NCBI GenBank assembly: GCA_039187815.1
Contig: JBCCZI010000087.1
Span: 1-19,967 of the forward strand
From: Thermohalobaculum sp039187815
GTDB lineage: Bacteria > Pseudomonadota > Alphaproteobacteria > Rhodobacterales > Rhodobacteraceae
DNA length: 19,967 nucleotides
Direction of reading: 5' to 3'
A model generated the notes under the pieces. The model was not told the DNA's origin, did not search any database, and saw only the letters and a program-made list of their open reading frames with translations. Positions 7,924 through 15,001 of the stretch are shown here, in pieces. The stretch's first letter is position 1. Every line of letters begins with the position of its first letter. A program made the translations under genes and the position numbers.

Positions 7924-9090
7924 TCAGGCCGCGAAACGGGGAACCAGCGACCGGCTGATCCGGCGCGCTTCGGCATCTGCGGCAAAGATCTGGCTGAGGT
8001 CGGTTGCCTCGGGCAGGTCGTCAAGCCTTTCCATGGTCGATTCGACCAGAGAGGCCATGTCGAGGAAGCCGATCTTGCCCGCGATGAAGGCATCGAGCGC
8101 CACCTCATGGGCGCCGTTCATCACGCATCCGGCGACGCCGCCCTGCGCCATGGCCAGCCGAGCTAGGCGCAGCGCCGGGAACCGCTCCTCGTCCGGCGCT
8201 TCGAAATCCAGCCGGGCAAGGGCGGCGAAATCGACCCGCTCGACCGGCACAGCGCGGCGTTCGGGAAAGCCCAGCGCATAGGCAATGGCCACCCGCATAT
8301 CCGCCGGCCCCAGATGCGCCAGGATCGAGCCGTCTCGGAAGCCGACCATGGAGTGGATCATCGACTGGGGATGCACGACGACTTCGATCTGGTCGGGACT
8401 GACGTCGAAGAGATGCCAGGCTTCGATCATCTCGAGGGCCTTGTTGAACATGGAGGCGCTGTCGATCGAGATCCGTTGCCCCATGGTCCAGCGCGGATGG
8501 GCGCGGGCCTCTGCCGCGGTGACGCTCGCCATCTCGGCGCGCGAACGGGTGCGGAACGGGCCGCCCGAAGCGGTAAGGATCAGCCGCTCGATCGGGCAAT
8601 CGCTCTCGGCCGCGGTGACTTGGAAGATCGCGTTGTGCTCGCTGTCGACGGGCAACAGGCGGGCACCGGAGCGCGCCATCTCGGCCAAGAAGATGCCGCC
8701 GGCTGCCACCAGGCACTCCTTGTTGGCCTGGGCGATAACGGCGCCTGTGCGTGCGGCGGCCAAGGTGGGGGCAAGGCAGGCGGCGCCGACGATGGCCGCC
8801 ATGCACCAGTCGACGGGGCGCGAGGCGGCCTCGATCAGCGCGGTCTCCCCGGCGGCCGCCTCGATCCCGCTGCCGGCCAAGGCGGCGCGCAGAGCGCCGA
8901 GACGAGCAGGATCCGCCGTGACTGCGATCTCGGCCCGCAGCCGGCGCGCGGCATCGGCCAGCCCCGCGATGTTGCCGTGGCCCGTCACAGCCACCGTGTG
9001 GAACTCGTCGACGCCCCAGTCTTCGATCACGCGCACGGTGTTGGCGCCGATCGAGCCTGTGACCCCCAAAATGCTGATGCGTTTCGTCAT
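7924..9090 (-). CDS. dxr: 1-deoxy-D-xylulose 5-phosphate reductoisomerase Dxr
   Basis: Dxr converts DXP to MEP with NADPH, the committed step of the MEP isoprenoid pathway that feeds UppS. The 388-residue protein has the NADPH loop GVTGSIG (residues 9-15), QANKE, the metal-binding VDSEHNAIFQ with Asp149 and Glu151, the ASGGPF loop, and a substrate/metal segment IDSASMFNKALE with Asn216, Lys217 and Glu220. HPQSMIHSMV follows. The start at ATG 9090 is chosen because AGGAG lies about seven bases upstream and the protein begins TKRISILGVTGSIG as usual. An in-frame ATG four codons earlier (9102) is possible. It lies 23 bases after cdsA. Confidence 0.97.
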   Translation of the reverse strand: MTKRISILGVTGSIGANTVRVIEDWGVDEFHTVAVTGHGNIAGLADAARRLRAEIAVTADPARLGALRAALAGSGIEAAAGETALIEAASRPVDWCMAAIVGAACLAPTLAAARTGAVIAQANKECLVAAGGIFLAEMARSGARLLPVDSEHNAIFQVTAAESDCPIERLILTASGGPFRTRSRAEMASVTAAEARAHPRWTMGQRISIDSASMFNKALEMIEAWHLFDVSPDQIEVVVHPQSMIHSMVGFRDGSILAHLGPADMRVAIAYALGFPERRAVPVERVDFAALARLDFEAPDEERFPALRLARLAMAQGGVAGCVMNGAHEVALDAFIAGKIGFLDMASLVESTMERLDDLPEATDLSQIFAADAEARRISRSLVPRFAA

Positions 9091-9113
9091 CGCTCCTGCC
9101 ATTTGGCGGCACC

Positions 9114-9944
9114 CTACCAGATGAAAACCGTCTTGCCGCGCCAGAAAGTGACCACCGCTGCGACGATGGTGGCCGCCATCAGGCCGTCGAAGCGGTCGAG
9201 CGCGCCGCCATGGCCGGGAAAGAGGCTGCCCGCATCCTTCACGCCGAAATGCCGCTTGACTGCCGACTCGGCCAAATCGCCGGCCTGGGCCAGGATCGCC
9301 GCCGCTGCCGAGACGGTGCAGACCTCGTAATAATAGGTGCCGGTGGTCGCCCAGCTGAACAATCCGCCGCCTGCAGCGGCCAGCGCGATGCCGCCGAACA
9401 GGCCGGCCCAGGTCTTCTTTGGGCTGACCGAGGGCCATAGCTTCGGCCCTCCGATCAGCCGGCCCGCGAAGTATCCGCCCGTGTCGGCGCCGGCCACGAC
9501 AATCACCACCCAAAGCGCGCTGATGAAGCCGTGCGGCTCGGTGTTTCGCAAGGCCAACAGCGCGATGGCCGCCCCGCCGATGATCGTCAGGCCAGCAATG
9601 GTCCAAACCGCGCTTGTGCGCCGGCCTTGCATCAGGTCAGCGGCGGCCAATCCGGCCACCCCTGCGGCCAGCATGGTGGGGGCAAGCACGGGGCCGAGCA
9701 CTTCGGCCGTCAGCACCGCGGTGCCGCAAGCGCCCGCGGCGGCGATGCCCCCTGCACCAGGATGGGCGCCGCGGCAATGGGTGATCGCCCGCCATTCCCA
9801 GGCCATCGCCGCCGCCATGGCCGCGATCAGGGCCGCTGCCCACACGCCGCCGAGCCAGATCATCAACAGCGCCACGCCGCCGAGGACAATCGCCGAGACA
9901 AGCCGAACGCGAAGATCGGCAAACTTAGGCGGCTGGGCGTCCAT
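9114..9944 (-). CDS. cdsA: Phosphatidate cytidylyltransferase CdsA
   Basis: CdsA makes CDP-diacylglycerol from phosphatidic acid and CTP in the inner membrane, the branch point for phospholipids. The 276-residue protein is strongly hydrophobic with about seven or eight membrane segments rich in Ala and Gly. It carries the full family signature at residues 227-253: S-A-V-K-R, then K-D-A-G, then the H-G-G-A-L-D-R-F-D end. D-T-G-G-Y (residues 154-158) and KKTWAG are also typical. ATG at 9944 follows uppS by 20 bases, with a GGGGGCGG stretch upstream. The protein ends shortly after the last helix, as usual. Confidence 0.96.
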   Translation of the reverse strand: MDAQPPKFADLRVRLVSAIVLGGVALLMIWLGGVWAAALIAAMAAAMAWEWRAITHCRGAHPGAGGIAAAGACGTAVLTAEVLGPVLAPTMLAAGVAGLAAADLMQGRRTSAVWTIAGLTIIGGAAIALLALRNTEPHGFISALWVVIVVAGADTGGYFAGRLIGGPKLWPSVSPKKTWAGLFGGIALAAAGGGLFSWATTGTYYYEVCTVSAAAAILAQAGDLAESAVKRHFGVKDAGSLFPGHGGALDRFDGLMAATIVAAVVTFWRGKTVFIW

Positions 9945-9964
9945 GATGCCGCCGCCCCCGGATC

Positions 9965-10699
9965 TCAGAGCTGTGCCGCGGTCTTGCCGTATCGGCGTTC
10001 ACGTTGCGCATAGTCGGCGAGCGTGTCTGCCAGGTGCGCAGCGGTGAAATCGGGCCAGCACTCCTCGACAAAGGCAAACTCGGCATAGGCTACCTGCCAC
10101 AGCAGGAAGTTCGAGATCCGCGTCTCGCCCGAGGTGCGGATGACCAGATCCGGGTCTGCAACACCCGCGGTGTCGAGCGCCCCCGCCACCGTCTCTTGGG
10201 TGATGGCATCGGGGCTGAGCTGGCCCTCGACCACTTGCGTCGCGACCCGGCGCATGGCCTCGGTCAACTCGGCGCGGCCGCCATAGGAGATCGCCACCTG
10301 AACCAGGAGTTCGGTGTTGTCAGCCGTGCGCTCCTCGGTCTGGGTCATCAGGCGCTGGAGATCCCGCGGCAGGCGGCTGCGGTCGCCGATGAAGCGCACC
10401 CGCACCGATTGGCGGTCCAGCTCGTCGACCTCGCGCACGATGTAGCGGCGGAAGAGCGCCATCAGCACCGCCACTTCATAGCCTGGACGATGCCAGTTTT
10501 CGGTCGAGAAGGCATAGAGGGTCAGCGCCTCGATCCCAAGACCCGGGGCCGCCTTAACGATTTCCCGCACCCTCTCGACGCCGCGATGATGGCCCGCCGT
10601 CCGCGCGAAGCCGCGGCGCACCGCCCAGCGGCCGTTTCCGTCCATAATGATCGCCACGTGCCGTGCTTGGCGCATTGGGCGCTCGGTCTGCTCCGCCAT
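9965..10699 (-). CDS. uppS: Undecaprenyl diphosphate synthase (cis-prenyltransferase) UppS
   Basis: UppS extends farnesyl diphosphate with eight isopentenyl units to make the C55 carrier for cell wall and O-antigen synthesis. The 244-residue protein contains the active-site H-V-A-I-I-M-D-G-N-G-R-W-A with Asp20 binding the diphosphate, the YAFSTENWHRP block, and the C-terminal DLVIRTSGETRISNFLLWQ and YAEFAF segments. The start chosen is ATG 10699 because AAGGA lies six bases upstream. ATG at 10705 and at 10726 are in frame but poorly placed for that site. It follows frr after 48 bases and precedes cdsA. Confidence 0.97.
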   Translation of the reverse strand: MAEQTERPMRQARHVAIIMDGNGRWAVRRGFARTAGHHRGVERVREIVKAAPGLGIEALTLYAFSTENWHRPGYEVAVLMALFRRYIVREVDELDRQSVRVRFIGDRSRLPRDLQRLMTQTEERTADNTELLVQVAISYGGRAELTEAMRRVATQVVEGQLSPDAITQETVAGALDTAGVADPDLVIRTSGETRISNFLLWQVAYAEFAFVEECWPDFTAAHLADTLADYAQRERRYGKTAAQL

Positions 10700-10747
10700 G
10701 TCCATTCCTTGCCTGCGCAGCCTCAAGATCTCACGGTCCGCGGACTG

Positions 10748-11314
10748 TCAGACTTGCATGATCTCGGTCTGCTTTGCCTCGACGGCGCTGTCGACTTTCT
10801 TAACGTATGCGTCGGTCAGCGCCTGGATCTCATCGGACCACATCTTCTGTTCATCTTCCGCCATGCCGGCGGCCTTGGCCTTTTTGATCAGGTCCATGCC
10901 AATGCGACGCACGTTCCGAATTGCCACCCTGGCATTCTCGGCATACTGGCTAGCAACTTTGGTCAATTCGCGGCGGCGTTCCTCGTTGAGCTCGGGGATC
11001 GGCAGGCGCAGCAGCGTGCCATCGACCACCGGGTTGATCCCGAGGCCCGAGGTCCGGATCGCCTTATCGACCTTGCCGACCAGGGACTTGTCCCAGACCG
11101 CTATGGTGATCATCCGCGGTTCGGGCACGTTCACCGTGCCGACTTGATTGATGGGCGTGTTGGCGCCATAGGCGTCGACCATCACCGGCTCGAGCATGGA
11201 GGCCGAGGCCCGGCCTGTGCGCAACGTCGTGAACTCGGTCCGCAGCGAGCTGAGCGCGCCCTCCATCCGCCGTTCGATATCATCTAGGTCGATGTCTTCG
11301 TCGTCATCCGTCAT
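10748..11314 (-). CDS. frr: Ribosome recycling factor Frr
   Basis: Frr splits post-termination ribosomes together with EF-G. The 188-residue protein is of normal length. It has the expected three-helix bundle segments, the LRTGRAS motif near residue 32, the small beta domain with YGANTPINQVGTVNVPEPRM, then GLGINPVVDGTLLRLPIPELNEERR, and a long C-terminal helix ending KQTEIMQV. The N-terminus has a run of acidic residues (TDDDEDIDLDD), slightly longer than in E. coli. ATG 11314 has AGGA about seven to ten bases upstream. It follows pyrH after 33 bases, the common bacterial pairing. Confidence 0.97.
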   Translation of the reverse strand: MTDDDEDIDLDDIERRMEGALSSLRTEFTTLRTGRASASMLEPVMVDAYGANTPINQVGTVNVPEPRMITIAVWDKSLVGKVDKAIRTSGLGINPVVDGTLLRLPIPELNEERRRELTKVASQYAENARVAIRNVRRIGMDLIKKAKAAGMAEDEQKMWSDEIQALTDAYVKKVDSAVEAKQTEIMQV

Positions 11315-11347
11315 GGGGTATCCTGCTTGGTCATGCGGCCAGAGCGT

Positions 11348-12091
11348 TCAATGCCCGACGCGGGTAAACCGCCCCCGGCCCAACAAAACCTCCGACAAGC
11401 CGCCATTTTCATGCAGCGAGAACACCACGATTGGAAGGGAGTTGTCACGCGCAAGCGCAATCGCCGAGGCATCCATGACCTTGAGGTTGCGGGTCAAGAC
11501 CTCTTGGTAGCTGATGTCCGAGAACCGCCGGGCGGCGGAGTTGGTCTGCGGATCGCTGTCATAGACGCCGTCGACCTGCGTGCCTTTGAGAATCGCGTCG
11601 CAGTTCATCTCGATCCCGCGCAAGGTCGCAGCCGTATCGGTCGTGAAATAGGGATTGCCCGTGCCGGCGGCAAAGATCACGACGCGCCCCTTCTCGAGAT
11701 GGCGGATCGCACGGCGGCGGATATAGGGCTCGCACACCGTCTCCATCGGGATCGCCGAGAGCACCCGGGTGTGCACGCCGACGCTCTCGAGCGCAGATTG
11801 CATGCCGAGCGCATTCATCACCGTGGCCAGCATGCCCATGTAATCAGCTTGGGTGCGCTCCATCCCCTTGGCCGAGGCTGAGAGCCCGCGGAAGATGTTG
11901 CCGCCGCCGATCACCAGGCAAATCTCGATACCATGAGCGTGGGCGTCGCGGATCTCGCTGGCGATGCGTGAGACGGTGGTCGGGTCGAGCCCAAACCCTT
12001 GCTGACCCATCAGCGCTTCGCCCGATATCTTGAGGAGGATCCGCGAAAAAATCGGTCGGTCGTTCGGTGCCACGGCGGCGCTGTCCGACAT
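11348..12091 (-). CDS. pyrH: Uridylate kinase PyrH (UMP kinase)
   Basis: PyrH phosphorylates UMP to UDP and belongs to the amino acid kinase fold. The 247-residue protein has LLKISGEALMG (phosphate-binding, Lys21), VIGGGNIFRG, the GTGNPYFTTDTAA segment that binds the UMP phosphate, and KGTQVDGVYDSDP. The start is ATG 12091 with AGGGAGAGG a few bases upstream. An in-frame ATG at 12148 would add 19 residues from the intergenic region and is unlikely. It is the first gene of the envelope run and has a 73-base upstream gap after fliG. The usual upstream partners rpsB and tsf are not here. Confidence 0.96.
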   Translation of the reverse strand: MSDSAAVAPNDRPIFSRILLKISGEALMGQQGFGLDPTTVSRIASEIRDAHAHGIEICLVIGGGNIFRGLSASAKGMERTQADYMGMLATVMNALGMQSALESVGVHTRVLSAIPMETVCEPYIRRRAIRHLEKGRVVIFAAGTGNPYFTTDTAATLRGIEMNCDAILKGTQVDGVYDSDPQTNSAARRFSDISYQEVLTRNLKVMDASAIALARDNSLPIVVFSLHENGGLSEVLLGRGRFTRVGH

Positions 12092-12119
12092 CAACCTCTC
12101 CCTTTGCTCGGCGGCGCGA

Positions 12120-12148
12120 ACGGTACACGCATGGTCCGGCCGATGCAA
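12120..12148 (-). promoter_or_regulatory. Candidate promoter ahead of pyrH
   Basis: The 73-base gap between fliG and pyrH holds TTGCAT (12143-12148), 17 bases, then TACCGT (12120-12125) on the minus strand, ending 28 bases before the pyrH ATG. Spacing suits a housekeeping sigma factor but both boxes match the consensus only partly. No hairpin with a U-run is seen after fliG, so read-through from the flagellar operon is also possible. Confidence 0.25.
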
Positions 12149-12164
12149 GGATGGTGATCAGGCC

Positions 12165-13256
12165 TCAGCCATCCTCGTCGGCGACGACCAGCTTGATTTC
12201 GGCCCGGTCGACCATGCCGCGGATGACCATGATGATTTCGTTTTGGGCGGCCTCGCATTCCTTGCGGCGGACCTTGCCGATCTCGCCCATGTTTTCGCGC
12301 AGCTGCTCGGCCATGCGCGAGGAAATGTTGCCGAGAATGAAATCGACGCTTTCGGGCATGCTGTCCTTGGAGCCTGCCAGGGCCCGGAGGAGCACATCGG
12401 GCTCGGCATTGCGCACGATCGCGGAGATATCGCGGGTTTCGACCCTGCTGGGGATGTCCTCGAAGGTGAACATCTTGCGCTTGATCTCTTCGGCAAAGTC
12501 GGGCTGGCCCTCGGCTATGCTGTCGAGCACGTGGGTCCGAACCTCGGCCGCGGTGAAGTTCATGATTGCGCCCACCTGCTCGGCCGGATCGCGGCGTTGG
12601 CCGTCCGCATTCTGGCCCGCTAGGAAGTCGCGGCTGACCGAGGCGCCGATGGTCTCGATCACCCGCGGATCGAGGTTTTGGGTCTTGGTGATGCCCATCA
12701 CCACATCACGCGCTCGGTCAGGCGGGAACCGGCTGAGCACTCCGGCCGCCTGCTCCGAGGACAGTTTGGAGAGCACAACCGCCGCGGTTTGCGGATGCTC
12801 GCGCTTCAGGAACTCGGCGATTGCATCCTCGCTCACCTTGGCGAGCTTGCGCCAAACATTATGGACCGACGGGGCATCGACGCCGTCGAGGATGCGGGTG
12901 AGGGTCGATTCGTCCAAATGCCGCTCGAGCAGCCCGCGGGCGAGCTTGAGGCCGCCACGGATGGTGCTGTCAGCGCGATCAAGCTCGTGCAGGAACTCCC
13001 GGATCACGGAATTGACCACCTCGGGCTCGATTCGCTTCAGCCGAGCCATGCCGGCGGCGAACCCGCGCAGGCTGTTTTCGTCCAGACGTTCCAGCAGCGG
13101 ACCTGCGGCCTCAGGTCCCAAAACCCCGATCACAATTGCCGCCTTTTGCTGGCGGGTCAGCTCCTCAAGCGTCGGTGAGCCCGGATCGGCCGGGGCAAGC
13201 GGCGTCGCTGCGGCGGGCGCAAGCTCGGTCGAACCGGTGTCGCGAACCTCGCTCAT
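12165..13256 (-). CDS. fliG: Flagellar motor switch protein FliG
   Basis: FliG links the MS ring (FliF) to the C-ring and interacts with MotA to produce torque. The 363-residue protein has the N-terminal QQKAAIVIGVLG, the middle-domain motif EHPQT (residues 153-157), and the C-terminal MFTFEDI (262-268). The charged torque helix TRDISAIVRNAEPDVLLRAL and the SRMAEQLREN segment follow. The first 34 or so residues are an Ala/Pro-rich extension not found in E. coli FliG. The start at ATG 13256 overlaps the fliP stop as ATGA. A longer reading from 13298 would run into fliP sequence. It is the last gene of the fliF operon, an unusual spot since fliG commonly follows fliF directly. Confidence 0.95.
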   Translation of the reverse strand: MSEVRDTGSTELAPAAATPLAPADPGSPTLEELTRQQKAAIVIGVLGPEAAGPLLERLDENSLRGFAAGMARLKRIEPEVVNSVIREFLHELDRADSTIRGGLKLARGLLERHLDESTLTRILDGVDAPSVHNVWRKLAKVSEDAIAEFLKREHPQTAAVVLSKLSSEQAAGVLSRFPPDRARDVVMGITKTQNLDPRVIETIGASVSRDFLAGQNADGQRRDPAEQVGAIMNFTAAEVRTHVLDSIAEGQPDFAEEIKRKMFTFEDIPSRVETRDISAIVRNAEPDVLLRALAGSKDSMPESVDFILGNISSRMAEQLRENMGEIGKVRRKECEAAQNEIIMVIRGMVDRAEIKLVVADEDG

Positions 13257-13993
13257 GTCGCATACCCCGTGATCAGCGCGCCTGCCAGCAGGCTCCATCC
13301 GTCTGCCACGACGAAGAAGGCCAGTTTCAGTGGCAGCGAGACGACCACTGGCGGCACCATCATCATGCCCATGGACATCAGCACCGAGGCCACCACCAGA
13401 TCGATGATCAGGAATGGCAGGAAGATCAAAAAGCCGATCTCGAAGCCGCGCTCAAGCTCGGTCAGCATGAAGGCCGGCACCAGGATGTCGAGCGGTGCCC
13501 GCTCGCCGGGCAGTAGCACAACCTCGCGTCCGGGTGCGGCGGCGGCCAGTTCGCTCACGGCCTCGGGGCGCACCCGGCTCTCCATGAACAGACGGAACGG
13601 GGCCATACCGCGCTCCCAGGCCTGCTGAAAGGTGATGTCCCCGTCCAAAAGCGGCGAGAGCCCACGGGCCCAGGCCTCGGCAAAGACCGGCTCCATCACG
13701 AAATAGGTCATGAACAGCGCGAGGCTGATGATCAGCATATTGGGCGGTGCCTGTTGCAGCCCGATCCCCTGGCGCAGGATGGCAAAGACGGTCACCATAA
13801 ATGGAAAGCAGGTGATCATGATCGCAATGCCTGGCGCGAGGCTGAGCAGCGTGATGATTAGGAAGAGCTGCACCACCCGCCCGGACAGGCTCTCGCCATC
13901 GCCGAGATCGATCGACAGCCCCTGTGCTGCCGCAATCGACGGTAGGCATAGCAACAGGGCGGTCAGGGCCAGGGTGCGCGCAGGGCTTTGCAT
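13253..13993 (-). CDS. fliP: Flagellar type III export protein FliP
   Basis: FliP forms, with FliQ and FliR, the core channel of the flagellar export gate. The 246-residue protein has a cleavable signal peptide (residues 1-23, ending AAAQ), a first membrane helix at about 41-62, LRQGIGLQQAPPN (73-85), a helix to about 103, a periplasmic region, then ILVPAFMLTELERGFEIGF and the highly conserved DLVVASVLMSMGMMMVPP. Length equals that of E. coli FliP. After the first helix the usual S-F-T-R is replaced by T-C-F-P-F (61-65). The gene starts seven bases after fliN. FliO, FliQ and FliR are not in the window. Confidence 0.96.
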   Translation of the reverse strand: MQSPARTLALTALLLCLPSIAAAQGLSIDLGDGESLSGRVVQLFLIITLLSLAPGIAIMITCFPFMVTVFAILRQGIGLQQAPPNMLIISLALFMTYFVMEPVFAEAWARGLSPLLDGDITFQQAWERGMAPFRLFMESRVRPEAVSELAAAAPGREVVLLPGERAPLDILVPAFMLTELERGFEIGFLIFLPFLIIDLVVASVLMSMGMMMVPPVVVSLPLKLAFFVVADGWSLLAGALITGYAT

Positions 13994-14000
13994 GCCGCTC

Positions 14001-14345
14001 TCAGAACAGATCCGTCACGTCCACGATCTCGGTTAGACGCACGCCAAGGCGGCCGCCATCTTCGCCCAGTTCCTCGAGCTCGCCGCGGGCGATGACGCGG
14101 TCGCCGATCATGATCTCGACCGGGTCGTCCACGCGGCTCGAGAGAGGTAGCACCATGTCGCGCCGCATCGCCAGGAGTTCGCTGATGACCGGGCGCGCCG
14201 TGCCCACGCAGACGACCACGTCGACCGGTACCGAGAAGATTGCACGGCGGTACTTTCCCTCGGCGCTGGTGTCGCGGTTCTCGAGGACCGGCGGTTCGCC
14301 GTCGGCTTCGGTCTGCTCGAGATCGGTCGTGTCGCTGTCGCTCAT
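14001..14345 (-). CDS. fliN: Flagellar motor switch protein FliN
   Basis: FliN is a C-ring subunit that takes part in switching and in docking the FliH-FliI export complex. The 114-residue protein has an acidic disordered N-terminus (to about residue 30) and a single SpoA/FliN domain at about 36-112. The latter contains VPVDVVVCVGTARPVISELLAM, then LPLSSRVDDPVEIMIGDRVIARGE and GVRLTEI. The length is within the FliN range and too short for FliM. ATG 14345 has GAGAGGAG about six bases upstream, 11 bases after the FliH-like gene. No fliM is present in the window. Confidence 0.92.
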   Translation of the reverse strand: MSDSDTTDLEQTEADGEPPVLENRDTSAEGKYRRAIFSVPVDVVVCVGTARPVISELLAMRRDMVLPLSSRVDDPVEIMIGDRVIARGELEELGEDGGRLGVRLTEIVDVTDLF

Positions 14346-14356
14346 TGCGGCTCCTC

Positions 14357-15001
14357 TCAGGCGGTTTCGTGGGCCGTGCCGACCCCGGCGGTGGCGGGCA
14401 TCAGCGCACGGTCGAGGCAGGCTAGGGCCTTGGCCGCCAGGGTGTTGGCGTCGATCTCGGCGCCACCGCCGGTCCAGCGAAGCGCGGCCTCGCCCGGGGC
14501 AACGCGCGGGTCGCTGACCAGGCGGAGCGGCAGATCGATGTCGCCGCGGTCCTCGCTTTGGCGATCCAGCACAAGCTGCACGGCTTCGAGGTCTTCGGGT
14601 GCCAAATGGAGTGCGATGTCCCGAGGACGGCTGGCGCGGGCGATCTCGAGGCTAGCGGCGGCCACCTCGGCGGCAAAACCGGTCTCGATCAGGCTGGGGA
14701 GCGCGCTGGCCGCTGCCCTGGCAAAGGCCTCTGCATGGCGGCGGTGCTCGGTCTCGAGGGCTGCGGGGCCTGCCAGAGCGAGTTCGTCCAGCCTGTTGAG
14801 CAGGCGGTCGATCCTGTCGGTGGCGCGATGGTCGGCCAATGCAGCAGCGTCGACCGGCGAAGGCAGATCTTGGGTTTGCTCGGGCGCGGCCTCGGTCTCG
14901 TCACGGTGCGTAGGCGGCTGTGCGGCGTCCAAGGCCGGATCCACGGCCTCGGGCCCCTCCGAGTGATCAAAGGCTTGTAAGAGAAGCGGACGTCCGGACA
15001 T
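14357..15001 (-). CDS. fliH: Probable flagellar export regulator FliH-like protein
   Basis: FliH holds the export ATPase FliI inactive and brings it to the C-ring. The 214-residue protein is weakly conserved. Residues 1-60 are an acidic, Pro-rich, likely disordered region; 60-130 are helical and Ala-rich, as in the FliH stalk; the C-terminal part has HLAPEDLEAV and DPRVAPGEAALRWTGGGAEID. That last motif is the recognisable FliH/YscL pattern (D-x-x-V/L-x-P-G-x-A, then a short strand ending in I-D). ATG 15001 overlaps the fliF stop by one base (TGATG), and GAGGAGG lies upstream. An alternative TTG start one codon earlier is possible. Position between fliF and fliN supports the call. fliI itself is not in the window. 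Confidence 0.65.
   Translation of the reverse strand: MSGRPLLLQAFDHSEGPEAVDPALDAAQPPTHRDETEAAPEQTQDLPSPVDAAALADHRATDRIDRLLNRLDELALAGPAALETEHRRHAEAFARAAASALPSLIETGFAAEVAAASLEIARASRPRDIALHLAPEDLEAVQLVLDRQSEDRGDIDLPLRLVSDPRVAPGEAALRWTGGGAEIDANTLAAKALACLDRALMPATAGVGTAHETA

Noticed and set aside
10736..10745. Palindrome GTCCGCGGAC between frr and uppS
   Set aside because: Ten-base GC palindromes are common at this base composition; there is no loop or U-run, and no regulator is suggested.
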